64,000 bases of DNA, taken from the NCBI GenBank assembly GCA_033725935.1, contig MU867077.1, forward strand, positions 124,001 to 188,000, read 5' to 3'. This document shows positions 36,345 through 48,414 of the stretch, in pieces. The position numbers and the translations under genes are program-made. The notes beneath the pieces were generated by a model. That model saw nothing but the letters and a program-made list of their open reading frames with translations. It did not search any database and was not told where the DNA came from. This stretch comes from Cladorrhinum sp. PSN259 (lineage: Eukaryota > Ascomycota > Sordariomycetes > Sordariales > Podosporaceae). Positions within the stretch are counted from its first letter, which is position 1. Each line of letters begins with the position of its first letter.

Positions 36345-37055
36345 AAGCAGAATACCGCCCGCCCGCCCCCCCTTCTGTCCTCTAAAAAGAAACCATTGAG
36401 CAGTTCGAAGAGAAGACAAAAAAGAAACAACCTTCCGGCTGACTTATTTGCGCTTGCTTCGAGCAAACCCAAAAAAGCACAACAGCAAGACAGGGCAAAA
36501 TGTAAACAAAACTTGAGCTTAAAAAGCAGAATACCACCCACATCGTTCGTCGTCTCGAACCAAAGAAAAAGAAGAAGAAGAAAAAAGGCCATCGACAGTT
36601 TGAGAAACAAGATGATGCCTTTCGGCAATCACCCCGAAGTTGTCGATAGATGAAAACAACAACAAAGTCACAAACTCTTTACAAAAAAACAGGAAAAACG
36701 CAGATTGCCCCCCACACGGAACGATAAGCAAAGAAGAAATCAAGTGTTCGCTCAAAGCCGACCGGCCCCTTCCTCAAAAGATAGAAAAAAGGTACCGTCT
36801 TAATACCCAAAACGTCACCAAGCATATCCACACCTCTCAAACCAAACAACAACAACAAACTTCACCCTCATCCTTCCAGTGCACATCGACTCTCCCATCC
36901 TTGTAAAGCCAAAAGCAGATAGCCAACCCATCCCAATCAACAGACCACCTAACAATGATATGTTGTCTTAAAAAGCAAAGTATCCACCCAAGTGAAAGCC
37001 AGGTTTTCGTCGCCGAGAAGCAAGTCGGTATAAAAAAGCAACAGAGCCACCCAAT
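36345..37055 (-). repeat. Dispersed degenerate AAAAAGCA...CCACCCA motif, several copies
   Basis: On the + strand a block like AAAAAGCAGAATACCACCCA recurs imperfectly at about 36347, 36520, 36968 and 37033, with weaker versions near 36680 and 37185. If the region is the 3' untranslated region of the minus-strand gene at 37925, the RNA form is UGGGUGG...UGCUUUUU. Copies share 12-18 of 20 bases by eye. Function is unknown. Confidence 0.45.
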
Positions 37056-37924
37056 TTTCCTCCACGAAAAGCAAAACATATAAAAACACACACGCAGCCT
37101 CCTCCCACATAAATGACCTAGCAGTCACCAACAAACTCTTTCGCATAAAATCAGAACAACCACCTTTCGAGAACACAGTGATGAGACATCCACCCAATGA
37201 TGACAGTGCTAACAACCACAGAAAAAGAAAACAGCAAAATACCTCCTTATCCCATCTCTGTGGCCAATGAAAATAAGAGGGGAAAAGTCCACCAACGAGG
37301 AGTGAAATAAAAAAGAGGAGAGAGAACCATTTCCAAAATAAAATAAAAAGTCCATGGGTGAGAATTCCATTCCTTCAAAAAGAGAAACCCGAAAAACGAG
37401 ATAAAAGAAATCCAGATAATCCATACAAAAAAAATATGGCACCATCCTTCCATCCATACCATGTGTGCATGTGTGGAGTTCCAAACCAGTACAGTCCGGT
37501 TTCGAGTCTAAGTTTCCATTGGGCCAGGTTTACGTCAGGCCATTGAAGCTCCTTTCATTCCCAGATCGAGCCTTCGCTTTTTGTTTCTCTTTGACCCTCG
37601 TCGTGGCTGTTCCAGCTTGTGTCTGTCTGTCTGTCGTCCTAAAGAAAATTCTTGCTACCCCTCCTGGGCAGGAGTGAGCAAAAAAACAAAATATCAAAGC
37701 AAAATGATTGTTTGCGAGCGGTGTGTCGCGGGTTTCCTCCTCTTTTCCCGGCTTTTCCATAAAATGAGTGCTTTTCCATCCATGCAAAGTGTAATCACAA
37801 AATCCTATCCAAATGGGGGCCCCGAAGGGAAAACAGGAGAGAGAGGGAAAAAAAGGAAAAGCATCATAGGACAAAGTCAAGTTCCCATATCATGCTTGGT
37901 AGGCCCAAGCTCTGAAGTCATCAT

Positions 37925-39171
37925 CTACCGGAACCTGGCATTGGCGCGTTCCTGAATCTGCTGCTCAGTCGAGATGTAAAGCCTATCCAAATAATCCATG
38001 GCCTGGGCGTCCTTAAGTATCTTGGCGACCTGGATTCCGGCCGAGATTAGCTGGAGAATGTTCCTGTCGTCCTTGAGCGGGCGAGACTGGTGCTTGGCCG
38101 CGTGACGCATCTCGAGGGAGTTCTCCAGAATCGTGACAAACTGCTTGATCTGTCCATTGTAGAGCACCCGGGCAGGGATCCGCCGCTTGGTCGCGAGTCG
38201 CTTGAGCAAGTACACCCATTCTGTCCACTCGCGGTCCTGGGGACGCTCAACCGGCCGCATGTCCTGGGTCAGGGGAATTGGAAACTGATACTTCGCCACA
38301 AAGTCGTAGGCACACTGCGAGAGACGGTCATTAACTTGAGTCAGGACACTGTCCTGCTCTTGCACCAAAAGATGGGTAGGGAGGTTGGGAAGCTCCCGCT
38401 CCTGCATGGCGATGTACTCTGGTGGTGGGCGCTTCAGGAACTGGTGAGGGCCATCAAACTCATCCCTGTTCGAGGGGCGTCTCTGTGAGCGAGGCTTTCC
38501 GCCCATCTTGTTCTTGCCATTGGGGGGCATGGGACCCATGGCTGAGTTTTCCAAAGAGTAATCCGAGAGATTTGGAGATGTCATGAGGTCATCCATCGAG
38601 TCTGAGGGTGAATATCTTCCCTGGTAAGGTCCTTGATGACCTCCCTGGTGGCCTCCTGAATAAGTAGGCCTCGGTTGTTGATCCCATGGCTGAGAGCTCA
38701 TTCCCTTATACTGCTGCTGTTGCGAAAGCTGGCCCGGTGCTGTGTTACTATACGGTCCCTGGTTCAAGCGGGTGTTGAATGCCGCCGAAGTATGGAAGGG
38801 GGGTGGTTGGATGGGCTCTCGTCCGAGCGAGTTGACTGCCCCGACTGACAGGTTGGATGGCAGGTTGTAAGCCGACGTGTTGGCATGTGTATATGTCACG
38901 CTTCATCGACCTCGCCGGTTATTCTCGCTGTCCTCAAAGAGGGTTTGTGTGTGGTTGTCATCTCTTACCTCTGAGGCAAATAAGGGTTACTGCCTGTCTC
39001 AAACCTTCCATTCTGATATTGGTCATTATAGATCGGGCTTGCGTACAAGTCAGCTGTCATGCGATCCTCTCCGGATACGGATTTCGAGATTTGTTCCCAC
39101 CTGCGCGATGATAGCCAGCGGTCATTGGATATGACTGCCGAAGGGCGGTACGCAAAGTCTGGCTGCGCCAT
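37925..39171 (-). CDS. Conserved fungal protein of unknown function
   Basis: Predicted 392 residues from two exons (38969-39171, 37925-38900). The 68-nt intron has a good GTAAGA donor and ends in GATGAAG, an AAG acceptor. The alternative CAG acceptor at the same phase runs into a stop. The N-terminal two-thirds is low-complexity (Gln, Pro, Ser, Gly; HQGGHQGPYQG repeats). The C-terminal 160 residues (about 233-392) form a dense, probably helical block with the motifs REWTEWVYLLKRLATKRR and VLYNGQIKQFVTILENSLEM. It looks strongly conserved in character, but I cannot name the family. There is no signal peptide or membrane segment. The disordered N-terminus plus basic helical C-terminus suggests a nuclear or regulatory protein, which is an inference only. 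Confidence 0.72.
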
Positions 39172-42100
39172 GTTTTTTTCTGGTCCTCTTTGTAACCCGG
39201 CTGGGCTCTCCAAAAAATGGCTCCCGAGATAGACAGTGGAAAAGAGAAGAAGCACGAGACGCAAACAGAAATATGAACGGTCCAGGGACAATATGCGGCG
39301 GCCAAATTGTGAACGGCTGTTCAATCCAAAGGGCAACTGAAAAAACCTGCGGCCGGGATTTCCTTGGATAGCGGCCACCAAAAATCCTCACAAATTCAGG
39401 GGATCCACGGGGCGGCGAGAACCTCACTGGGATGTGTCTTTTGACTGACGGCAGTGGATTGTGGTCTGGCAGAGTGGTCGGCTAGACTAGTAGCGGAGTC
39501 TAGGGATCCAAAATGTGACTTTTTGATAGCGTGTCTGTCTGTGGGAAGAGCAGACCCAGCTCGATCTCAACGTTGACGATGGGGTGTTGCGATGACTTGT
39601 CAAGAGGTGGACAGAACCCCGCGACCCGCGATCAAGAGAATATATCCCCTCCCGCTCAGGCTGGGTGGCGAGGTTGACGCTGTCACGACTGACAGCGGGC
39701 AGCAGTGAGGTCGATCAGGCAGTGTAGACAATGCGGACAATAGACAACAAGGTAGTAAGGAGTAACCAGGAAGCCGGAGAAAGAAACAGCTGCTGACTGC
39801 GACGCACTCGCATAAAGCAGCGACTTCGTGACCTGCGACTTTCTTGGCGCAACAACGAGGGATGGGATTTCGGGTTTTGGGGGGGAATGAACCGCTGAGT
39901 TGGTGAGCGAGTCGGACGACGATCCCCACGACGGGCAGACGCCGTGACGGAAGATCAATGCATCCAGCGGCCAATGGATCTCGAGCCCGCAATCCGGCTG
40001 TCGATTGCGGGCTCTCTCCATGGCTCTCCATCGCGCAACCCCACCATATTGAGCCATGGTCAGTGGGCGTGGAGTCGTGTGCTCGAAAATGCGATAAAGG
40101 GTAGGGCATCGTTGGGCACACATGGAATTTGGAGCGGTTTTGGAGCGCACGTTGCGCTGTCGCCCCAATGCCCAGACTCTTCGGCAGTCGCCCATTGGTG
40201 CCAGGAAACCCCTGCTGTGGTCGTTACTATGCCTATCCAGAAACAGCCGCTGTGACGGCTCAAGGAAACGACAGGTAGCGACAGGTGTTGGGCAGGAACA
40301 CGTCGAGTTGGCAACCCAACCGTCCCTGCTGCCCTATCATCCCATGTGGTCCGTCGAGAATGCCACGAAATGCCACGCATCCGACATGCCCGGTACCCTT
40401 CCGAGGCAATCCGGTGCCATGCCATTGCGTCTCATTCTGACCTCCCGATTGTTGACACGCATCTCATCTCTTGACCGCCTCGAGTTCCCCCTTCCCATGG
40501 CCCCCATGCTCCCCCACGCGCTTTGTTTTTCTCTTAAAGGGGGGACAGACGGATGAGAAGAGCACACTTCTTTCCGTCTCTGGTGATGTTCTTTCTGAAA
40601 GCGTATCCGGCAGGACACGGTCTTACAGCGCTGTGTGTTGCCAAAGACGGAGCCTCCTGCCGAGACGGATCTCGGACCCCTCCCAAGGACCCAAGCTGAT
40701 AAAGACCCGCCCCCGTCCGAGCTAAGATCTTTTTTCTTTTTTACCCCACGTCATCAACCCACACAAGGCCTTTTGTACGTGGGACCTCACCTGCTGCCCG
40801 CTGCCCGACTACCTGAGAGCTCCAGTCGGCCCGGCGCCGCAGCCCTCCAGCAAAGTTACAAAACCCAAGGACAACGCCCTCCGATTATCCCGAATCCCAC
40901 CTCCCGCATACCTCGTCCCGGAACTATGGATTGGTTATGCATCTTGCCCTGCCGGACCCTCCCCAAGGTGCATAGAGTTTATTTTGGACCGTGGCCAAAC
41001 CAGGATGGATGGAACCGCCACTATCCAGTGAGCAACAAGTTATTTTTGTCTCTGTGTGTGCCACACAAGAAAAAGGCGTAAAACGACTGGGTAAGAATGA
41101 TGGCCGATGACATGATTGCGGATTTGGACTCTCTGCCGGATTACGGGATCGCTGCCAAACCCCCTTTCACCCCGTTTCCCTCCGCGTCTCCTTTAATTTA
41201 TTTTCTAGGTTCCGTTCGTCAAGAATTCTTGTTTAATCACATGGTTCACATTTGTTTTTGGACATCCTCGATGAACGATAGATGCCGCAGAGAACAGATT
41301 TCCAGATTCCTCTTTGTGGTCTTGCAGCCTGAGTGCTGTTGCTTCATGACTCCGAGTCTGGCGGAACTGAGAGTGGATTCCACTCGAAACTCTATACAGC
41401 CTACACAGCACCTCGTCGATCCGAATCTGTTGGCTGGACTCTGTTCATGAGCTCATAGTCACGGGGCCCGGCTGCTTCCAGCCTTCTGCTGCTGGGTTGT
41501 CAATGAAAGCTATCGGTAATCCAGCCTTTTAGTGCATTGGTTTTCCTTTTACTTGAGACGATCAATCTTAGGATCCGGCACTTTGGGACTGGTATTGGCT
41601 GTTTTGAGATCCTTATGCAAGTTGATGAGCTGTGTGTGTTGAGAGACTTGTCAAGCTATGAGGGCGGTGTCGATGTGTTGGTCTCACGGGTCGACTCCAA
41701 TGCCAAGAGCTCCAAGATGTGTCGCCAACGAGAACAGTTAAAGGTTGAAATGATGACGGCCAGCCGATCACAGATTGATCAATGTCCAGTGTTGAGTTCC
41801 TGTGAGTATCTATGCCCTGTCACCAACTCATTATGTGTAGCCAGCCACTGACAGCCTTCCTAAAGCAATCAATTCGATGACAACATGACACGACCTAGTG
41901 ATGCATGTTTGGTGTGTCTGTGATGACAAAGCACAACACCAACACCTCTTTACACGTGTTGAGCCTCTGAGAAGAGCAAAGGAGGAGGTGCTGGGGCATG
42001 GCCAGTAGTCGCCCCCTGTGTATCTCTGTGCACTATCAGATGTGCTTGGTCTAGCAATGACTACGCCTCGCGCAAATACACGGCGAAAGTGAAGGGCTCA

Positions 42101-44689
42101 ACTGGTCCAAAACTTCGTGGCAGCTTGGTCAAGAGCAGGGGGTGGCTGAGGATGGCGAACGTTTCCAATCCCCATTGGGTTCCCAACTAGCCCTCTGCGT
42201 GTCAATGGCGACGATGAAAGGGAATAGGTGTCACCTTGAACGACAGGTTGATGAACTTGGTCAAAATTGGGTCTGGAGTGTCTTGTTGATCATGTTGTTC
42301 TTCTAAACCTTCATTGTGAGTCGAACTTGCTTGAACACTTTTCTCGTACCTCACTTGCCCGCTTCGGACGTCTGCTGACATGAAGGTACAGCGATGTGTT
42401 GATGGAGTTCTCGTCAAGTCCCTCTTCCACCTTCTGACAAGTTCACTCACGTCGAGCAGCGCTTTTCTGGCTTCTAAAGAGGCGAGATGGATGTCAACTC
42501 TTGTGCAAAGTAAGTGGGAGAGAGCCGCCCTGTTGACTATCGATAGAAGTACGGGCCGCCGACCGAACCCGAAGACCCTGATATCAACCGTTGTAGTTGG
42601 GATTTCGACCTGATTTTATCCTGTGCATCATGACAACTCACAATTCGGCTGGAGAGGGAGCTTATCCTTGGGGGGTAACATGCAATCTGTCTGCAAGACG
42701 GATACACGGCAGCTTTGTTGGAGCTGCGGTCGTTACTGGCGATCCAATCTCGAGGTGTTCTTTTATCGACTGGTCGTCACTTGGTCTTGGCGTGCTGATT
42801 GTGCATGCTGGTCCCGCGCCATTCTTGCCTCCATTCCAACCAAGTTCAATCACAAGGAGCCGCTCGTCCAGATTGTCAACGAGTTCCCTTCGAAGGCCCT
42901 CGAGGCTTTTCATTGTTTTGGTGGAGGAGCTGATGTGGCAGCGTTCCCATCTTCTATGTTCCAGTTCGTTCGTAACCTCGACGATGCATGGCGACATGAA
43001 GCCGGGTAACAATGAAGGGAGCGTTGAATCGTTTGGGCCGGAATATCCTCAAGAAGCGGCATCTTCCAGGCAAGCCTCGTCCAATAACAATACAGCGCGG
43101 TAATCGCGGATACCATCGACGCCCAACACCCCCCCCTCTTTGATGCACGACGCCAAATCCAGGAAGCCTATGGACTCCGGGCAAGCTTTACCCCGAATAC
43201 TGTGCAGTAAGTGAAGGTCCAGACCACATCAAGAAAGGTAACCTTTGGTTACAGCAAATAAGACCTCTAATCCACGACAGCAATCAGAATCTGCCACACA
43301 AGCTAGTTCTCCAGAATTATCGACAAATTTGCACATTGCATCCACCTTCATACTGACTCATGGGATGTTACGGGAAGCAATCAATCTCGGCGTGCATCGA
43401 ATGTGAGGCGAATGCATCTTTGCAATGCAGATGCTCAGCTGTGGGAACATCGCGTCGTTTCGACAGTTGTGAGTTGGCAGGAGGAGATGAGGCCGAGCAA
43501 ATCGCATGCTTTACCCTTTCGCAGCGCTCCGAAAAGCTCTTTGGTCGAAGCTTGTGCCAGCAAACGAGACGGATTTCGAGTTTACAATCCGTCATTGCTT
43601 CCATCAGCTCTAAACGACCCTGATTGTTGCAATCGCTCATCGGTTTCCAAGGCAGACAGACGCAGGGTTTGCTCATCAAGCCCACGGCTTCATGAACGAC
43701 GCTCAGTGATAGGTTTGCATGACTGCCACCATTGTTCTAGTACTCGCAGCCCTCAAGGTTCCAAAACACGGTCAAGCTGGGCAATTAGTGTAAGTGGCGT
43801 CCACCTTGATGGTTCAACATTGTCCAGTCAAGTGGCTGGACGACGCACCAGAAACCACCTCTTTGGTCCGTATTGGTCGATGAATTTTCTCCCGCATATC
43901 ATCACGACCCACTCTGAAGATAACACTGCTCCGGCTCTGTGTGTTTGTCCAACAGAAGCCCCTCCTTTACTGCCGAAAGCCCGTTGAAACACGGCTGATG
44001 ACAGTTAAAAAGAGTGCTCGTCAAGTAGTACTGCGGGGCGCCAATGCTGCCATCGTGTGCAGTATGCTTCAATACGCAGTCGCAGAGCGTCGGCAATCTC
44101 GACAATCTGAACGACTGATGCGCGAGACGCGCTTTTTCGATCTTGTTGCAGGCGGACCAAAGTGAAGAGGTCGACGCAATCTGCAGGCTCGTGGATGCTC
44201 GTTCGTCATCATCAGTTGACTTCCCAGTATTCCTGTTTGATTTTGCGCAACAACCGGCGAATAATCAGTATCTGGTTGGTTCTTCGTGTCCTTCTCCTCA
44301 CGAGGGGTGGTCGGACGAGCGGGCTAGCTCGGAATGCAGTGATGCGTTGGCAGTCTCTCGTTGCAGGATGACCCCCTGCTCATGTAGCGGGCTAGCTGCC
44401 CCCCGTCGGCGTGATAGGTCGGAATGCCCTCTTCTGCCCCGCCATTCCGTGCTATCCAGTGAGACGTGCAGCAGGCGCATGCCAACTCAGCTTTGCTCGA
44501 ATGTGACAGGTCGGTGCCAACGTGAAAAGTGCAGGAAAAGGTGAAAGGAATGAAGCAGAGTGCAGCAAGGACGCGGGAAGGGGCTTGGGAAATGGATAAG
44601 CGCCGAGAAATTCGAGCGGGGGCATCGTCTGTCTTTTCCCTGCTCTTGATCGAACGGTCGAATGGGACGAACAGAGAGAAACCAGCATT
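39172..44689. other. Long divergent regulatory region upstream of con7
   Basis: About 5.5 kb between the minus-strand unknown gene and the presumed con7 transcript start. Frames up to 194 codons occur (for example 42597-43103 and 43403-43987), but several overlap in different frames and none shows a domain, leader or splice pattern. I see no gene. Such long upstream regions are common for developmental regulators in filamentous fungi. Confidence 0.5.
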
Positions 44690-46577
44690 AAAACCCCGGG
44701 TGCCCCTTCTCTGCCCAACTGCTGGCTCTTTCCCTCGAAACAATTCAAACCACAACAGCCCAACGACCCGCAATATTCCTGCCCAACTCTCACCTTGCTG
44801 GCTTCCCACTGGTTATTCCTTCCATTTATCCACCGGCTGCCTTCTCTAGCTCCACTGCTTGCACCCTTCCTTCCCCAACCCGGAAAGGACTCTTATACCA
44901 CACCGCTCGCCCACTCATCGCGCCTTCTCCAGCCTCACGGACAGCTCATCTTCATCCCCCACCTTTCCCCTTCCCCAGGCTTCAACTGTTGTGCATCACA
45001 ACGGTCAGAATTCCACAGGACTACTGCAGGACATTGGGAGAGCAATTACTCGCTCTTTCTCCTCTGTCTGCCACATTGCCATACCGGATCCTCCTGGAAC
45101 CTTGCGTGTCTGCCCTGGTTTGACCCGGACTGATAACATCATGCCCGCTTTCAACACCCACGTTGATTTGGACGAGGTTCACTCCCCCTCGAGGTATATT
45201 GCAGCTGTTTTCTTTTATTCTTGGGAGGCCCATTTTTGCATTTTAAAAGACATCCTGTTGCGAACTCAAGTCATGTACTTTCTTATGTCTTGGTTTTTCT
45301 ATTTTTTTCTCGACCTGATCCCGACCGCTTTAGTGAAGTGTGTTGTGCATCTTTGGTATGAGTTATTTTCTGCTTTGATTCGGTCGATTCATTACTGGCA
45401 ACGAAACACTGGTTTCCGAGGAGCACCACAGCAATCTTCACAAACAGAGGAACACAGATCTCAAGAAGGACACCCTGGACAATCTCAACCCTGGACAACC
45501 CGGACAAGCTGGCCTCATGGAGCCCTGATGCCCGCAAAATGGCATCTGCCCGCTTGGTGGGCAGGTGCCCTGGACCAAACAACACCGGACTACACCTGGA
45601 CTGGACTCCAACACATTCGCAGGCCTGCAATTCTTCTCTCACTGGAACCTGGCTCGTCCGAGTCGAGGAACGCAGACAGCTGCTCTCATAGTGTCTTTGG
45701 GCTCTGTGTGACGGCTGCTCTGCCTCTTGAACTGTTACTCAAGACCATTCATTCAACAGTAAGTATCGTGCCGACAATACGCCAATCTGGAGCCGCCTTC
45801 TCGCTCGACATTGCTTCCATAATTCATAGGAGGATCACAGAACTCTTTTTCCTTCTCTTTAGGACCGGAAAGGATCTCAAATCGACACTGGATTTTCCCT
45901 CTGGATCTTACTGGACAACCAACCGTCTTCTCCTGTGCTGTCGTGAGGTCTTCGCTTCCCTTTCACAGCTTACTTCTCTTCTCATGTGGATCATACGCTT
46001 GTATGACCGCTCGAGATGCTGTTGAGGACGCGAAGGTCTCAGCTCGGCTTTGCTCTCGTTTATTTTTTTGTTCAACTGGACAACGACAAACTCTGGTTGA
46101 CTCGGAATCGACAAACACCTGGACATATCACGACACTGCCTGAGGATTAGCGACAAGATTGACTCGTTATTTTGTCTCTTGTACCTGATCCTCTACCATG
46201 GATTGCACCAGATATTCCTTTCTCCGCCCTGGTCATTTTTCTCTGAACGACTTCAACTGGATGGACTATTTTCTCATTGCTTCATTCGACTTCGCTTGCT
46301 TTCTACGCCCCATGGACTCAATTTTCCCGCTGTCATGCCTGGATCTCCTCTTGGCTTCCTTGCCAGTACTCGATGTGAACTTCTGCCTTTATGGGCCCGG
46401 ACCGCGTTGCTCTGACATGTCAGAACTTATTGACGCTCATTTTGGTTTGTAGCCATCCCCGTGATACATGTGTAGATGGCTCCAACTAACATGCCTTTTG
46501 GTGCAGGAACAAAGTTGTGCCCATGTGATGCCTCGATTTTTCCTTTTCTCTCAGTTTTCTTTTTGGTCTGAAGGCAG
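44690..46577 (+). promoter_or_regulatory. Presumed long 5' leader of con7
   Basis: From about 44.7 kb the + strand is C/T-rich and CAAC-rich up to the con7 ATG, as fungal leaders are. Two leader introns are likely: 45759-45862 (GTAAGT...CTCTTTAG) and 46445-46506 (GTTTGT, an ACTAAC branch site, GTGCAG). The hexamer CTGGAC occurs eight times between 45475 and 46124, all outside these introns. Upstream ATGs exist, including one at 45141 with A at -3 that opens 295 codons if unspliced, and a minimal ATG-TGA close to the main start. Translation of con7 may therefore be regulated by the leader. Confidence 0.5.
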
Positions 46578-48414
46578 ATGTTGGATGAACAGCACACTAA
46601 CTCTTCCCTCAGCGATTATAGCTTCAGTGCTCAGCCCAACATGCTCTCCCCAGGTGCTCCCGGCTTCTTTTCTTTTTCTCACACAGGACCAGCGGACCTC
46701 AGCGGTTCAGCTTGGGACACGACAGTTGAAGGACCACAGAACTTTCCTGAGTTTACGGAGACGGGAGACTACTATACCGGAGAGACAGAGGACTTTGTTC
46801 TGCCATTTGGCCAGATGACCCCAAAACCGGACCACTCGGATGTCATGGATGACTTCAGCGCCAGATGGAACTCCGACAACAAGGCCCTCAAGGCTGAGCC
46901 CATGCGCAGAGTTACTTCTCGCAGCTCTACTGGCAGCCATAAGATCCGCAGCAACAAGGCCTCTTCAGTTTCAGCAAAGAAGACCCGGCCAAGAGTTCAA
47001 TCAATGCTCTCACAGACCTCTGCACAGATGTCAAAACTTGACATGTCAGGTAATGTCCCAGTTTATCAGGATGGCCGCGTTATGGACGTGCAACAATATC
47101 TGGAGCTTGACACCCTTTCCGTGGGTGCCCCTGGATACTACCACAACATGATGAACTTCCCCGACGGACTGCCTTATGCTGGAGATATGGGCGCCATGGC
47201 TCAGCACGTGAACCCCCAGATCTTTGACACTGGCCTGATTAGCCACTCCCCTCCTCAGTCATGGAGCTCGCTGAGCCCTGTTGACTCTCCATTGTCTTCG
47301 CCCGGCGTTCAGGACGGATCCGACGATGTCTGGTCTGCTCCCCACTCTGCATCCTCTCCTGGTGAGAGCCATCACTCCAACTCCCCTCCTCTTCCCGGGC
47401 AATCACCCAGGTATGTTGCGAACCCCCGCTCACCTCACCCTGCAACAATTTCTCACATTTCCGGTGTTTTCAGCATGATGCGCAATGCTTCGCAATTTGT
47501 TACCTCTGAGGACCTGCAAGCCAATCTCATGCCTGCTATCGGAGAGGATGCTTTCGCGCTCCCTCCTGCTTTCGGATCCCGCCGCCTCAGCGGTGAAGGT
47601 GAGTCTGCCAGGGACCATTATCTCTACAAAAATGCGTACCCCCACGCGGACGGACTTTTCCACTGCCCATGGGAGGGCCAGCCGAGCTGCAACCACAAGG
47701 CCGAAAAGCTCAAGTGCAACTATGAGTAAGTTTGACAACCTGCAAGAGACAACCAGTAGCCCCAGCTAACCGCCATCCTCCAATAGCAAGTTCGTTGACT
47801 CCCACCTGAAGCCCTACCGCTGCAAGGTTGAGGGCTGCCAAAATGCCCGGTTCTCTTCTACTGCCTGCCTTCTCCGACATGAGCGTGAAGCCCACGCCAT
47901 GCACGGTCACGGTGAGAAGCCTTACCTTTGCACATATGAGGGGTGCGAGCGCTCCGTCTCTGGCCATGGATTCCCCCGTCAATGGAACTTGAGGGACCAC
48001 ATGAGGAGAGTTCACAATGACAACGGCACCGCCGCTCAGCCTGCTTCTCCTCCCGCATCTGGAGCTGCCGCCACTTCCACCAGAGGTCGCAAGAGAAAGA
48101 CTGAGGGACAAGACAAGCCATCCGGCCAGGAGAAGACCAGCTCTCGCAAATCGGCCAAGGCTGCTGCTGAGGCTTCCAAGCCCGTCGAGCCTCTTGTCAA
48201 CCTCGAGGTCGAGCAATGGTGGGAGCACCAGCGAGCTCTCCAGAGCCTCGTTTCCGGATATGGAGGCCAGCCAGGTGACCACCACGCTATTCAATACATC
48301 AAGGATGCACAGGATCGCCTGAATGCCATGGGCAAGATCTCCCAGGACCTCGTCTTCACCAGCAAGCCCGAGGCACCAGTCCAGTCCTCTTACCGCCGCT
48401 CATGGAGGAATTGA
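46578..48414 (+). CDS. con7: C2H2 zinc-finger transcription factor, Con7-like
   Basis: Predicted 570 residues from three exons (46578-47410, 47474-47725, 47787-48414). Introns are 63 nt (GTATGT...TTTTCAG) and 61 nt (GTAAGT, CTAAC, ATAG). The N-terminal 330 residues are Ser/Pro-rich and disordered. The DNA-binding part has a Cys-rich lead-in (FHCPWEGQPSCNH), then finger 1 with Cys 374/379 and His 393/398, and finger 2 with Cys 410/415 and His 433/438. The motif SSTACLLRHEREAHAMHGHG between them is characteristic of Con7. The tail carries a basic RKRK stretch and a helical end. Con7 in Magnaporthe controls conidium shape, appressorium formation and cell-wall and secreted-protein genes. The ATG lies directly after a CAG, so a further leader splice ending there cannot be excluded. 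Confidence 0.85.

Larger units (their letters stand above)
34418..37924. other. Long intergenic region between two minus-strand genes
   Basis: About 3.5 kb. The right part is probably the 3' untranslated region of the next minus-strand gene and the left part the promoter and leader of the zinc-cluster gene. Simple repeats occur: GAGAGA at 34943-34965, CAACCA hexamers at 35403-35452 and TAGG units at 36056-36074. From 36.1 to 37.4 kb the + strand is strongly A-rich, with a recurring motif (listed separately). Hydrophobic minus-strand frames there arise from T-rich composition and are not genes. Confidence 0.55.

Noticed and set aside
36197..36628. 143-codon hydrophobic minus-strand frame that could be read as a membrane protein
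   Set aside because: Arises from T-rich sequence with runs of Phe/Leu/Cys; no regular helix pattern and several overlapping similar frames nearby.
42597..43987. Overlapping frames of 116-194 codons on both strands upstream of con7
   Set aside because: Several frames are open at once, no shared motif, no start context or introns; most likely chance in GC-balanced regulatory DNA.
44859..46025. 388-codon + strand frame as a possible independent gene
   Set aside because: Begins without ATG, crosses a likely leader intron, and its composition matches the C/T-rich leader of con7; kept only as a possible upstream ORF.
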